A stretch of 64,000 bases of DNA. Source: Owenia fusiformis. Taxonomy: Eukaryota > Annelida > Polychaeta > Sabellida > Oweniidae. The DNA lies in NCBI GenBank assembly GCA_903813345.2, contig CAIIXF020000008.1:34062867-34126866 (forward strand), written 5' to 3'. A model generated the notes under the pieces. It searched no databases. It was given only the letters and a program-made list of their open reading frames with translations, and was not told the origin of the DNA. Shown one piece after another: positions 51,903 through 63,575 of this stretch (position 1 is the stretch's first letter; each line of letters starts with the position of its first letter). Both the position numbers and the translations under genes were made by a program.

Positions 51903-52089
51903 TTGTAACCTGACCAGAGGCGACTAATTGTATATTTACTATGTGAATTGGTGACATGTTTTTTCAAGTTTTCTTAGATCAGGATGAAATTCAATGCAGT
52001 AGCACTAGATTACAAATTTTGAGGAAATGAATCAATATATTGCAAAATATAAAGTTAATCCTGAACTTAAAAATTTACAACTGCTTTGA

Positions 52090-53500
52090 CAAAAGTGAAT
52101 GCAAACAAATCAGCAGGTATTGATGGTATTCAATCCAATATTACAAAAATTTACAAATCTCTTGTTTCTGATTTTTACATCACTATTTTTAATACTATTT
52201 TCGAAAGGGGAGAATATCCAAGTGACTGGACTTTATAAACAAGGCAGTGTTTTCAAGCTGATAAATACATAGGGCCTATGAAAGAAATTTATTTGACTCA
52301 GTTTTACAAAATTGTCTTCATTAATGCTGAAATGATCAACCAGACCCACTTCAGGGTATGATGCTTATAAAGAAAATAGACATGCAACTGATAGTATTTT
52401 TGTTTTGCAAACCTAAAAGGTTGAATAAACAATATAGAAGAAATTTGGGAATCATTTTACCTTTCACGAGCGATTAGTGCAACGTTTGGCCTAATGTCTT
52501 CTTCGCCATACCTATTTTCTTAAAATGTATACACTTGTCGACGAATACCACCATTCAGACTTGCAAATAGACTTCTAAATAAGCAATTGAAAGGTTGGAT
52601 GTCCCGCATTTTGTTTTTTGAAACATTTCTGAATCTCCGCCATTTAAAATTCTAACTGCAGCGGAGATTAGGTAAGACCGCATGTACGCATGTTTACAGT
52701 ATAACCGTGGTTGTCTGATATAACCGTATGCACGGTACACGATATGACCGCCGTTGACGGTCTATTACCGGCGACTCCTGCAGTTAACCTGGTCCACTGA
52801 CGAAGAAAAAAAAAACGAAGACTAAAACACCTCAAATCTGCCCATATTCAAGGTCTTCTTGACACGCGCAAAGTATATAGGAAACAGAATGTTGGATAGA
52901 ACGTTAGGTGAAAACGGGGCTGGAATCCAATGACAATATCACCGGGAAATCGTTCAGGAGTTTTCTTTGTAGCTAATGAAAATAGATGTTAGGCTTGATG
53001 AAATATCCAAAATTCTATATATTTTAACACCAGGACTGTGATCGTTGGATACGTCTCCGCACTGTTTATTCAACCTTTAATGAACAAATAAAGCAGCATA
53101 ATAAACCATTACAGTATTTACATGTATGATTATTGCACCATATTGCTTATAAAGAAAATAGACATGATACAACTAATAGAATATAACTGATAGTATTTTT
53201 ATGCAAACATTAATGAACAAATTTAAGCAGCATATGAAACCATCATATATATGTATGATTGACATTAGGAAGGCTTTTGATTACATAGAGTGATTTGTAT
53301 TGTAATATAAACTGAGTATTTTTGAATTCAACCACAGACTCAAATGTCCAAGATTATTGATAGTACATATATGTACTCTAAATCTAAGTTATGCTTTAAG
53401 GTTAGAAAAAGGATTTCCTAAAACTTTTGATGCTGAAATAGAAGTTTTGCAAGGAAGTGTTTTAGGTCCATTTTTATTGAGTCACTTGATAGATGACTCA
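52090..53500 (+). pseudogene. Decayed non-LTR reverse transcriptase
   Basis: Plus-strand fragments in several frames recall reverse transcriptase blocks in order: NANKSAGIDGIQSNITKIY followed by FERGEYPSDW (52090-52235), IDIRKAFDYIE (about 53260), and EVLQGSVLGPFLLS (about 53440-53485). Frameshifts, stops and unrelated sequence lie between. This is an old LINE relic. Confidence 0.6.
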
Positions 53501-53533
53501 AATGAAGTATTATCAGTAATTTTGATGTGCCAT

Positions 53534-54392
53534 TAGAGAGATTTCGCACCTAGTGAAAGTACAACTTATAACGTATACTACTTATAGGTAAACGTACAAG
53601 GTGTTTCATAATGTGGGCTTTTCGTCAGGAAAGATCTTCTCGGACTGTAATAAATACAGGTCAAAGGGATGCCATTTGTACTTTCTTGAATTGTAGCATG
53701 TTTAGTTGATCCAAATGTGTTTGTCTAGAATAAAATAGGCTCATATATAGTACATATGTTATAGAACCATCTCTTCTCAAATTGACTTTTGGAGATGCAC
53801 GTTATGAAACACCCTGTATGTCATATGTTGAGCTACTGAATGGGTCGTTTCCAGGAATTGCTAGAACCTACTGGTCTGATTGGTGTTTCAAATTGATGGT
53901 TAAAGTATTTGATTGGATACTGTTCCCACTCAGCCAATTAATTTCAAAAAATGCTTGCGGTCAATTGTTCCACACACATGTAGGCAAATCTTTATACGGA
54001 GATCCAACTGTATATGTTATCATCTACGTAAATATACCGTTTTGTAAGTTCATTGAACTTATACTGATCATGAAAACATTGAAATAATCAACTTGTTTAT
54101 GAAATGAGTCACTTTAAAGAATCATGACTCACTTTAAAGGATCGTGTTTATAATACACTGCAACAACAAGGACACGGAAGCAAGCATTTAATCATAATGT
54201 GCATAATCTACACGTGCAGATGACAGTGCATTCACAGTCTCTAGTTGATGGAGCTTTTCTATAACGGGAATAGTTATGTTCTATTAAGTACAATTTAAAA
54301 TTGATTTTAGTAAATATAATAGTTTGGCATGACCCTTTAAACTATACGTATACGTATAAGTTGTACTTTCACTTATGTGCGAAATCTCTCTA
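53534..54392. mobile_element. 855-bp TIR element with TA target
   Basis: GAGAGATTTCGCACCTAGTG with AAAGTACAACTTATA at the left is inverted at the right end (about 54346-54390), and TA flanks both ends. A 101-codon plus-strand frame inside (53782-54087) has no recognised content. It is probably a non-autonomous Tc1/mariner-type element. Confidence 0.75.
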
Positions 54393-55709
54393 ATATTTAA
54401 ATGAAGCAAAGTCCAACCATCTACTATGGCCAGTTGGTAGGGAATTTTCTCAGGATTATGAAATTCCGACTAATGTTAAGTTGATAGAGCCAAAGAAAAT
54501 ATGAATTGAAAAAGAGCCAAAGAAAATATGAATTGAAAAATACAAGATATAGATTGAATTCAAAATAATTACTGATAGCCTTAAACATAAACTTAATTCA
54601 AATTTGGACACTCAATTTTTTAGGTCAAAATTTAGGGCAAATCTATTTTGACCCAGTTTTGAGATAATTATGGTGTCCTAAAAGTTGGTCAATAGAAAAG
54701 ATCTCCAAATTCAATATTTGAGATATCAAAATGATAGGAAATTTTCTCAGGATTAAGAATCTGAAATCAAAATTGAAATCTGTTGAGTCATGGGTTAGGT
54801 CAGCTCCCGGGGAGTCAGCTACCTACTTACTCAGCTACTGAGCTACTTACTGAGCTACTCACTCAGCTATGTACTCAGCTATCTAGGTCAATTCAATCTG
54901 GAGTCTTAAATTAACCATTCAATATACCATTTTAGTTTATATTGTGATGTCAGTTTCCCCTTAGAATTGTTATACTGTAAAGTTGCTTTTTATAAATCAA
55001 TGGATACAGTCTAGTTTACAATGGAGAAGCATGTGTAGCATGTAAGATCAAAAGAAAAACAAAATGAATTACTGTACTTCTAATTAATTTGGCACTACTT
55101 ATTTTGGTGGATTTACTGTTTTGAACGTTTGGTGGCTACTTAATTTGGCGGACTTGCAATATTATAAAATTTGGCTGATTTGCAATTGAAAAATCTAGCC
55201 AACTTCAAAGGATGCACTAGAATGAGCCCAATTTTATCCTTTTTGCTATCCGTTGACTTCTGTTTGATAAATAAATTGTCATTGGTTCTTTTAAAGTAGC
55301 TGAGAATGGATATATAGTTGTTGTTGTTATCATACAAAGGTGATGATTTTGAACAAAATATTCTTCCGGAAGATGTGGTAAATTTCGTGCAGTGTCGAGA
55401 ATTTAGGAATTTGGTGGACTTAAACAATATTTAGCAGACTGAATTTGATGGATCTGCCAAATTATGTAGAAGTACAGTTCTTTGTCAGTTTACAAGTTAA
55501 ATGACAAGTTAAATGTTAAATAACTAAATGGTTAAATTCATATGCATAAATCTTGAGAAAAATTAAAGAATCAGATCTAGTAAGCAATATTCTGAAATAG
55601 TCTTATAATTTTCTTTTCAGTATTTAAATATATGAATTACACGCTTCCAAAGTGATTATTTTTGTTTGAGTTTGAAGATTTCATGTTCATTAACCTTTTT
55701 TCTGTCATC
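54393..55709. other. No gene seen
   Basis: AT-rich. It has a short tandem duplication of AGAGCCAAAGAAAATATGAA at 54487-54540 and an imperfect array of ACTCAGCTACT-like units at 54826-54890. Confidence 0.45.
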
Positions 55710-56901
55710 TTAAAAGTCAAGTAATGGTCCAAAGAATCTATTTCCGTTATCAGTATAATTGGTCCAATAATCATAGAAGGTTTCAGTAAATTCTTCCAAT
55801 GAGATTTTCCCATCTTGGTTTGTATCAATATAATCAAACTGCACCCACGTCAGAGTTGGGTCGAAATTTAGGGCTTTCCAGAACACAAGATACTCATCAA
55901 AGGTGATGTACCCATCAGCTTTGAAATCCAAAGCCTGAAAAGTTAAACATAATATGTAAAGTTTTCCATTTAAAAGCAATTTGGCAGCTCCAAACCACAG
56001 AAGTGGGAAGCTCCACTCTAAATGAATTAACTATATCGTTTAGCTTGTCATCTCGGGCTTGTATGACTGCCAAATCTGGATAATCATGATAAAGACATGT
56101 ACAAGGTGTTCCAAAAGTAATATTAAAGTTATTATTTTGCCTGCCGTCTGAGAGTATGGACAATTTTTATGAGAATATGTATTTATTGTTATCTACACAT
56201 TTTAGAACAGATGAAGATTTGGCAAATAAACATTCACTGTATATATTTAAAAAAGATCAAATCTGTACAGTGACGCATCTGCTGTACGATGACGATTCCT
56301 TAGAATTTATGAAGCCTAATATATGAGCTCAGTATAACCTTGAGATTCCATAAGTTTTTGTGTGGAATTCAAATGTTGAATCCCATTCAACATTGAAAAA
56401 GATCAATTCTTATGTTTCCATTTATTTCTCATAACAAAGATTAAATACTGAAACACATTCAACTCTAAGCTTACTGTTTGAACAAGAGGTAAAGACGTGT
56501 CAGATCTACATGTACATTATCACGGGTAAGTATCAAGCGAAGGTTACGGCCGTCACCTTGGCATTTAAGACGGCGGGCAGGAAGTATTAATTTCAATATT
56601 TTTAGTTTTCATGGAACAAACTATTTGAGAGTTGACGATATGCTTTGATATCATTTGAACTAAACCAGGCTTTTCTCATATGACTAACAAAAACAGCATA
56701 TAGCCATCATTACCCAGTTACCTTCATCCTAAAAAGTCACACGTGCAAGATGTGATTTACTTGTGACATCACTTGTTTAAAAACATCATTAACATAGCAA
56801 CAAATATACTGAGTTTTTAGTTTCATGATTCTTACCGTATCATACATTTCCAGTAACCTTCCATTAAACGGTGGAAGATATTGTTGAACTGTGACGCCCA
56901 T
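55710..56901 (-). CDS. Small EF-hand calcium-binding protein (2 exons)
   Basis: Exons 56901-56836 (MGVTVQQYLPPFNGRLLEMYDT) and 55934-55710 (stop) join in phase 0 to 96 residues. Two EF-hand loops are seen, DFKADGYITFDE and DTNQDGKISLEE, both with acidic residues at positions 1, 5 and 12 and Gly at 6. The paired hands make a minimal calcium-binding unit, as in invertebrate calmodulin-like and sarcoplasmic proteins. There is no signal peptide or membrane segment, so it is probably cytosolic. The donor (GTAAG) and acceptor (TTTTCAG) are good. A missing internal exon cannot be excluded because phase 0 would tolerate one. Exon 1 sits between two inverted copies of an unrelated repeat. Confidence 0.75.
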
Positions 56902-57370
56902 GCATTATATATGAACAAATGATCATACTCCAGAACTTCCATTTCATTTCATTCTAGTGTCATTTAGTTCATCAAAGCATAACACAAACTATTTAAAGAA
57001 GTTTAATTCGAATAAAACTAAAAATATCGAAATCGACACTTCCTTTCCGACAAAAGTGACTGGAGTAACTTTCACTTGATACTGATCGTTTGACAACATT
57101 TAAACGAGGGATACTTGACTGGATCAACATTTCAACTTCCACACTAAAACTTATGCGATTTGAAATAAATAATGAGTTCTTTATTTTACTTCTCACAAAT
57201 TATAATGAATCGTCACCGTACAGCTTATGCGTCACAGTACAAATCTGATCTTTTTTAAATATACACAATGAATGATTATTTGCTGAATCTTCGCCCGTTC
57301 TAAAATGTGTATTTAACAAATACATATTCTCATAAAAATAATCCATACTATCAGACGGCAGGGGAAATAA
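56145..57370. repeat. Inverted duplication around EF-hand exon 1
   Basis: About 56145-56310 (plus) and 57205-57370 (minus) encode related peptides, SMDNFYENM or SMDYFYENMYLL, then FKKDQICTVTH and DDDSLEF- or GDDSL-like ends. The copies are about 85 % alike. The shared reading frame suggests that they derive from a coding repeat of unknown type. Confidence 0.65.
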
Positions 57371-57390
57371 TAACCAAAAGAAATGTGTAA

Positions 57391-59847
57391 AAGACAACCT
57401 TTTTCACGTGGGTCGATTATGTGGGCCGATTCACTCAGAAAAAATCCAAACAGTGCTCGTAAAATGTTTATCATAATTAGAAAGTTAAAACCATTTCTAA
57501 GAGAACGCTGTTTTTAATTTACGTGAAATCGTATTTGTTTTCATCAAATTAATTTTTTTAGAACCCTTGTCATAGTTTTTGCTCCAAAGCAGTCAATTTG
57601 CGTCACCGTACAAATGGTTAGGCATGTTAGAGCCCCACCTTGGCACTTTTTGAAAAATGTTAGGCTTATTTTCTAAAAAGAGGATCTTGTTTTTCTCAAT
57701 TTAAACATATCAAAAGTCTCTTCTACACTATATTAACAATTTCTGAAAAGGGGATGGGTATTGAAATGAGTTAAAGTTAAAAACAACATATCCCATGTTA
57801 TTTTCCCATAGGGAAAACTCGTGCTATCCATTGTTTTCAGCATAATTTTGGTCATCGAAAATTGATATCTTCAAAACTAGACTTTCAATACCATTCTGTT
57901 TTTGAACATGTCTTATACCCCTTGTTGAATAATGTTTTCATGCAATAAAAATCAGAAAAAGAAGATCCTCTTTTGAGTTAATAGGTTCATTCAAATGATA
58001 ATTAAGGATATAAGAAATACTTTCTTGGCTTTGCTGAAAAGTATAAGTCATTAATTTCGAAATTTCAAGTTTTACCACTTGAGATGCTGAAGGATGTAGG
58101 AATGGCATAATTAAATTGGCAATGAACTCACAATTTTTTCACTTGGCACCTTTTGAGGTGGATCCCGGCTATGGCATTAATGGTTGAGAAATAGGGATCG
58201 AAACCAGCCATAGTTTTCTCCTGATGACCATTGTGAATTGTTGTGTTTTATGGATTATGATGACGGCTTTTGCGAACGGATGTTGACCCTTTGAATTGCC
58301 TATGGACTTCGAGACTGGTTTTTTTCTATCCCACATCATTTGAGACTGAATACTCTATCTTTTATGAGTACTAGTATCTACAACTATTTTTGATGTTATG
58401 AGTATTGGCTATCAATTTTTCAATTTTTCTTCAACATGTACAGTATTGTAATGACTTCAGTATGAATGAAATGTCCCTTGGTGTTCTGGTCCTGGATTGT
58501 GATATTGGTTCTCGATTGGAGGGGGGAGGGGGATGTTAGACATTGTTTCTTTTCACGTTAGATTATGGTTTTGGGATATATAGGGTCTACTTTTCTTATG
58601 ACAGATTTACACTTACAGTTTGCTTTTCTTGTTGGGTTTCATAAAAGTTTTTAGACACCCTTCCCTTTGGCATTTGTGCTTATATATTCAATATTTGGAA
58701 AAAAATGTTGACAAGTGGGATAAAGTTTGACTATGAGAAAAATGAAATCTGATCAAATAAAATTAAAAGATCCAAACATAACAGCACAAAAATCATGTCA
58801 ATGATCACTATTTCACATCAAATCAATGTAGGATGTTAGGTTTAACATTTTTCATGTTATTTGATACTTAAATAAGCATAGCTTGTATAGAAACAAGGTT
58901 TTAAACTCCAGATTTGGACTTGACAAAATATATGAAAAGAAAGAAAAAGGCTACTTGTTAGAAACAATATGGCGTCCAACGTCAACGTCGATATGACGTC
59001 ACACTTCCGGTGACCTTGATGCAAAATGGCTATCTTCATCAACTATGTCAGTGGGTCAATTGATATTATTCTTTTCAATATGATCACTTAACCTAATATA
59101 TTTTTTAAAAAGTTTTAGTTTTATTTCCTCAATTACACATACATGTAAAGCTTTATATTGAGATGAACAGAGCGCCAACCATTAGTTCTGCTTTAAACTT
59201 TATTGATGAACTGTGATTGGTCAGATCATATCACACAACTGTAATACAATTAAATCTAACACATTGAAAGTCCTGGATGTCCCATTTGATAGTTGAAGTT
59301 CCCATATGTACTATTCCATCTCAATATTACGTATGAGCATGAAGACAATATTTCAAACTTGATGTTTAAAGTGTGCGATAAATCTCGTTACGTATACCGC
59401 CGTGTTTACATTAGGGGATTAGAAGAGTTTATTTTTTATTTAGGTATGCAAGCTATATCAATTTTGCTTTGTTTCGTTCAGTGTCCAGTTTTTGTGTAAC
59501 AATTACCGGGGTAAATATCGGGATCCCGGGAAAATAATGATTTGACGTTTATCGTTCACTGGACTTGCACAGTTGAGTAGCAGATAGATTTTCCCCTGGA
59601 AAGACATAGACGTGTTCAAGGTAATGTTATCCGTTTTCTGTGCTATTTTCACTAGTTGAAAGCATGATATATAGGTTTCTTGACCAGTTCGGAATTAAAA
59701 CGCTCTCAAACCAATACCAATACTAATGCTATTTTAGAACATTGGATATACGTTGACCATAGAAAAATAGTATATGTCCATGTTCATGATCTGTATTTCT
59801 TATTTCCGTTTCTACTATAAAGCGATTATATCATTGTATATTTTTAG
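57391..59847. other. No gene seen
   Basis: AT-rich intergenic DNA. 57799-57880 is a relic of the palindromic MITE found at 31333. No open frame is recognisable. Confidence 0.4.
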
Positions 59848-60206
59848 ATGGTATTATGCCCCCAATGTTTCCTAGAGCCATGTGGGGCGGATGTTGGGAT
59901 GAGCCAGACGTGGTTTGGGCCTGGCTATATTCAGTGTGAGAGGAATAGCAGAGTAAGGAAGAAAATTTACAAGAGGTTCTGGTCTCTCCTCAAAAACCTA
60001 GGAGCTTGGGATCACCCATCCTACTTGGAAAAGAAGAAGGAGATGACCCCTGGGCATGGAAGAAAACGAACACAACATACTTTATAATTGTACACATAAT
60101 TATTACTGTATTCTATACATATTGCACTTCATATTTGTTGCAGGTAGTGAGATCATCATACCCTAATCCCCTTGGAGTGGCCTACCAAGGACACAAATGG
60201 CAATAG
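59848..60206 (+). CDS. Small Cys-rich ORF, possibly spliced, repeat-associated
   Basis: A first segment (59848-60087) reads MVLCPQCFLEPCGAD, then CERNSRVRKKIYKRFWSLL and GAWDHPSYLEKKKEM. A second segment after the acceptor-like TTGTTGCAG at 60143 reads VVRSSYPNPLGVAYQGHKWQ and stops at 60206. The pair resembles, from memory only, a short family found in many copies in invertebrate and fish genomes: CPxCFLxPC, then YxxFW, then YPNP and GHKW. No donor was fixed between the segments, so the copy may be decayed. It converges on the transposase-like ORF at 60557 and the two may belong to one element. Confidence 0.4.
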
Positions 60207-60556
60207 ACTATTCAAATATTAAAACAATAAATATTGAAGAGTTGTAATAAATGCCAATACGATAGGATCAAACGTATTTGTTAAGTTTAATTCTTCAAAA
60301 TACATGAATAATAGTAAGACAAATCTTCCCTATTAGCTGTGTCACTTGTATTACACTTGAAATGTATCGTTTAGAGTAGAAAATTACACTAAATTCACAT
60401 TTCGCCAGTAATTCAAACATAAGAAGGCTGAATTTTCCGACATATCTTGTACATATATGATGCGATATGAGTTAACTTCCCGACACTTTAAACTTTATGT
60501 TAGATCAAATATAATTGGTATCAATCAGATTTTTCAATAACAATATTAGAAATCAA
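60207..60556. other. Gap between convergent ORFs
   Basis: AT-rich, with AATAAA near 60224-60229 for the plus-strand ORF. Nothing else is seen. Confidence 0.4.
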
Positions 60557-62116
60557 TTATCCAAGCTTATGTTCCGACAGGTAGCGATGCCATATTTTGT
60601 CGAAATACATATACGTTTTCTTTGAGTTATGTTTGGGTCCTGTGTTTTGGTCGTTTCTTGTAAAGGAACGCCCTACGTTTTCATTCCAGTCGAGAATAAA
60701 CAGGTTTACACGAGCCTGGAATGCTACGTCGCCGAAGCTTTGTCTTTTTGGTAGAAATGACCGCAAGGAATTATTAGCGGCTTCGACGTAACTTGTTGTT
60801 AGTCCCTCCAGAACTAGTGCTGGGTTTTTATAGACAGATGTACTGTGTATAAAATCAGAAAGTAGCTTTTTTGCTACCGAATCAGTGAGTAATACACGAG
60901 ATGGCCTATATTGTGCATTCCTATTGCATGGTGAAGTCAATCTGCAATTGTCATGATCACCTTGATAGTGCAGGACAATTGCGTCGAGGCTGTCCCTGAG
61001 AATGTCCACATCATTCCCCGAATGCATTATCGAGTACCAGAAGTGGTTTTTAACTCCATCATATTTATCGAATAGTTGTGGACTCCACGATATGTTTTCT
61101 GTTTTCTTCGTGCCTTTTGAAATTTTTGAAAATCCAGTCATAACATTTTTGATTGTATGCCAAACATCCTTTTGCTCTTTTACATGAGGAAAGTTATCTT
61201 GCATAGTTTTACTAACACTGTTATTTGAGTCGTGCACGATACAGCGTATAGGTATTTCCATATTTTGGAAATCACCAAGTATTTCCTTGGTCGATAGAGT
61301 CTCGTGGACTTGAATTGAGGAATCATCGTTTTTTGTGGATTTTACTTTTTCCGCTATTACCCTATGTGTTGTATTGCAAAGACCTAGAGTTATGCTTCTA
61401 CGTGCGTTCCTAAATGCGGAATAACACGCATCTGTCTCCATTGTTATTCCCAAATCTTGACCAATGCCTGCACTCTCAAGTATAGCATTGTGTTTACAGA
61501 AATCTGCCTCCGTGGCAATAAACGGGGAAATCCTTGACATGGCATCACAGAGATAGTTTCTGTATGTGTATCCAAGTTTGGCTGCAATGATGAATCTAAC
61601 AAACTGATCGTAAAGTATACCACTCGATATTACTGCAAATGATATCCTTTCATTTAGAAATAATGTTGACCACCCACGAATATAAGGTGATGACTTCCAC
61701 AAGAAAGAATATGATCCATTGGAAACTGTAAATGTTGCGACAAAATGAGAAAACTGGTCCAATTTCGCACTTATTGTGTTCTTCGTAAAGTGACATTTTT
61801 GTCCCATCTTGTAAACTGCCTTTACCAATGAATCAATGGACGTCTCACAGCTTCCAAAAATACGTTCATTTTTCGCTTGATCAGTGGAGATGCTGACGAA
61901 ACTGTTGTAGTGGAAGTTGATATCTTCATAACTGTCTGTATTTGGAGAATATCTCTCCGCCATTGACAGGAAGAAGAACATGATTTGAACATTTGTTGAC
62001 AGGCTGGGACGCTGGTCTCGAAAAACTGTCCATTTGCGGTCGAAGTTATCCTTTTCCTCTTGGGACTTGAAGCTCAGTTCAATATGTCTTTTAAATCTCT
62101 TGTTGCTCGTAGACAT
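60557..62116 (-). CDS. DDE-type transposase-like protein (ISL3EU/Kolobok-like)
   Basis: An uninterrupted 519-residue ORF. Candidate catalytic residues are D229 (ETDACYS), D296 (VHDSNNSVSK) and E445 (SYVEAANNS). Between them lie DVWHTIKNV (317-325) and HYQGDHDNC (393 region), and afterwards LPKRQSFGDVAFQARV and LDWNENVGRS. The DVWH...E...PKRQ layout recalls uncharacterised DDE proteins of fish and invertebrates that I place near ISL3EU or Kolobok transposases; the exact family is uncertain. The N-terminus is Lys/Arg-rich without an obvious zinc finger. AG directly precedes the ATG (TTTTCAGAATG on the minus strand), so an upstream exon is possible. The intact frame suggests a recent or domesticated copy. 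Confidence 0.65.
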   Translation of the reverse strand: MSTSNKRFKRHIELSFKSQEEKDNFDRKWTVFRDQRPSLSTNVQIMFFFLSMAERYSPNTDSYEDINFHYNSFVSISTDQAKNERIFGSCETSIDSLVKAVYKMGQKCHFTKNTISAKLDQFSHFVATFTVSNGSYSFLWKSSPYIRGWSTLFLNERISFAVISSGILYDQFVRFIIAAKLGYTYRNYLCDAMSRISPFIATEADFCKHNAILESAGIGQDLGITMETDACYSAFRNARRSITLGLCNTTHRVIAEKVKSTKNDDSSIQVHETLSTKEILGDFQNMEIPIRCIVHDSNNSVSKTMQDNFPHVKEQKDVWHTIKNVMTGFSKISKGTKKTENISWSPQLFDKYDGVKNHFWYSIMHSGNDVDILRDSLDAIVLHYQGDHDNCRLTSPCNRNAQYRPSRVLLTDSVAKKLLSDFIHSTSVYKNPALVLEGLTTSYVEAANNSLRSFLPKRQSFGDVAFQARVNLFILDWNENVGRSFTRNDQNTGPKHNSKKTYMYFDKIWHRYLSEHKLG

Positions 62117-62160
62117 TCTGAAAATACAAATAATGAGTTTTGTTACTAAGTATATCGGAT

Positions 62161-62557
62161 GAAATACTCAATTATGATTGGTTTATTAAAAGTGAACAGT
62201 ATACAATTGTTGACCTCTCCAGAGGTCAACCAGCAAAATTGTATACCGAGACTGTAAACCTTGACAGTACTGTTGACTGATACCGGAGGTCGAAGCCGAC
62301 AGTAGTTTCAAGGTTTACAGTTGAGGTATACACTTTTGCCAGTTGACCGAAAAACGAAAAAAGAATTAGCAAAAAACCATCGAATATGATTTGATTTTTT
62401 TCAATTTCTTTTATCAAATCTGATTTTAAAATAATTTTTTTTTTCAAAAGTAGCGGTCAACAGTACCTAGCAGCGGTCAACAGTACCGAGTAGCGGTCAA
62501 CAGTACATATTTTTGACCGCTAATTGACCAATCAAAATTGAGTATTTTAACTGAGGT
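62161..62557. repeat. Palindromic repeat with GTCAACAGTAC arrays
   Basis: AATACTCAATTATGATTGGT at 62163 is inverted as ACCAATCAAAATTGAGTATT at 62527-62547. Inside are three tandem GTAGCGGTCAACAGTAC-type units (62452-62515), TTGACAGTACTGTTGAC and TGTTGACCTCTCCAGAGGTC. It lies directly upstream of the transposase-like ORF. Related sequence occurs at 46230-46940 and 62780-62960. Confidence 0.75.
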
Positions 62558-62769
62558 ACTAACAATATGTGATGTCGACCGCTACAAGGTATTGTTGACG
62601 GCTATGTAAATCAAATGCACAATCACCTAAAGTTTAGAATGAATATATTTATGGTGGCGACTGGCGTCTTTGCTGAACAAAATGATCAATCTTTGTAATT
62701 GACAATGGAGTCACCAGTTCTCGTTTTGAAAGAGTGATAGCAGACATATATTGCAATTGATATATTATT

Positions 62770-62960
62770 TGAACTATGAAAACTATGTAATCCTTGAAAG
62801 TACTGTTGACCTCGACCCCTGGTATCAGTCAACAGTACTTTCAAGGCTTACAGTATCGCTACACAATTTTGCCAGCTTACCTCAAAAGAGGTCTACAATT
62901 GTATCATGATATATGTGAATCATGTTTATATATAGGTCGATAGGGTAAATTGTAGACCTC
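62770..62960. repeat. Second palindromic GTCAACAGTAC copy
   Basis: CTTGAAAGTACTGTTGACC at 62796 is inverted as GTCAACAGTACTTTCAAGG at 62828, followed by AATTTTGCCAGCTTACCTC and a GAGGTCTACAATTGTA edge. Confidence 0.7.
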
Positions 62961-63187
62961 TATTGTAAACTTGGTAATAAAGATGTTCTGTGTTGAAGGA
63001 TAATGTTGATATACAGTATATTCGTTGATTACTAATACAGGCCGGTATTTAGCTTTGGAAAATGGTTATTTGACAGGGATGTGGATCATGGTACAAGCTT
63101 TGAATGATAATAGAATGACGCAAGAAAAAGAAAAAGAGTGAGAGAGGGAGTGAGGACATACATGTACCTAGCTAAAAATGGGGAGAC

Positions 63188-63574
63188 TACACTCTGTCCA
63201 GGGGTTCAAAAAAGCAAACTGTTTTACCCCAAAAATAAGAATTCAAGACACCATTGTGCAATGATATATAGAAAAATATATTCATATTGCATACAAATGA
63301 CATTTGTGTAACTTGCATTGCTTGTGAATTGGCTTACAACATCCGTGGCCTCTTATATTTTGATGCTTTTGATGTTATTTCTGAAAAATATCATGGCTGA
63401 TAGACTTCAAATTACAAGAGGGCACAGACTTATTGCAATAAAAACTAAATAATGTGAAATATACAAATGTCATTCGTATGTAATATGAAGATATTTTTTC
63501 AATATTATTGCAAAATGGTCTATAATTATTAGATAAAACTACATTTGAATTTTTGAACCCCTGGACAGAGTGTA
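63188..63574. mobile_element. MITE with TA target and CACTCTGTCC ends
   Basis: CACTCTGTCCAGGGGTTCAA at 63190 is perfectly inverted at the right end (to 63572), and TA lies at both borders. The interior is AT-rich and non-coding. Confidence 0.85.
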
Positions 63575-63575
63575 G

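Noticed and set aside
53782-54087. 101-codon frame as a gene
   Set aside because: It lies wholly within a TIR element with TA target, has no recognisable motif, and no splice or promoter context.
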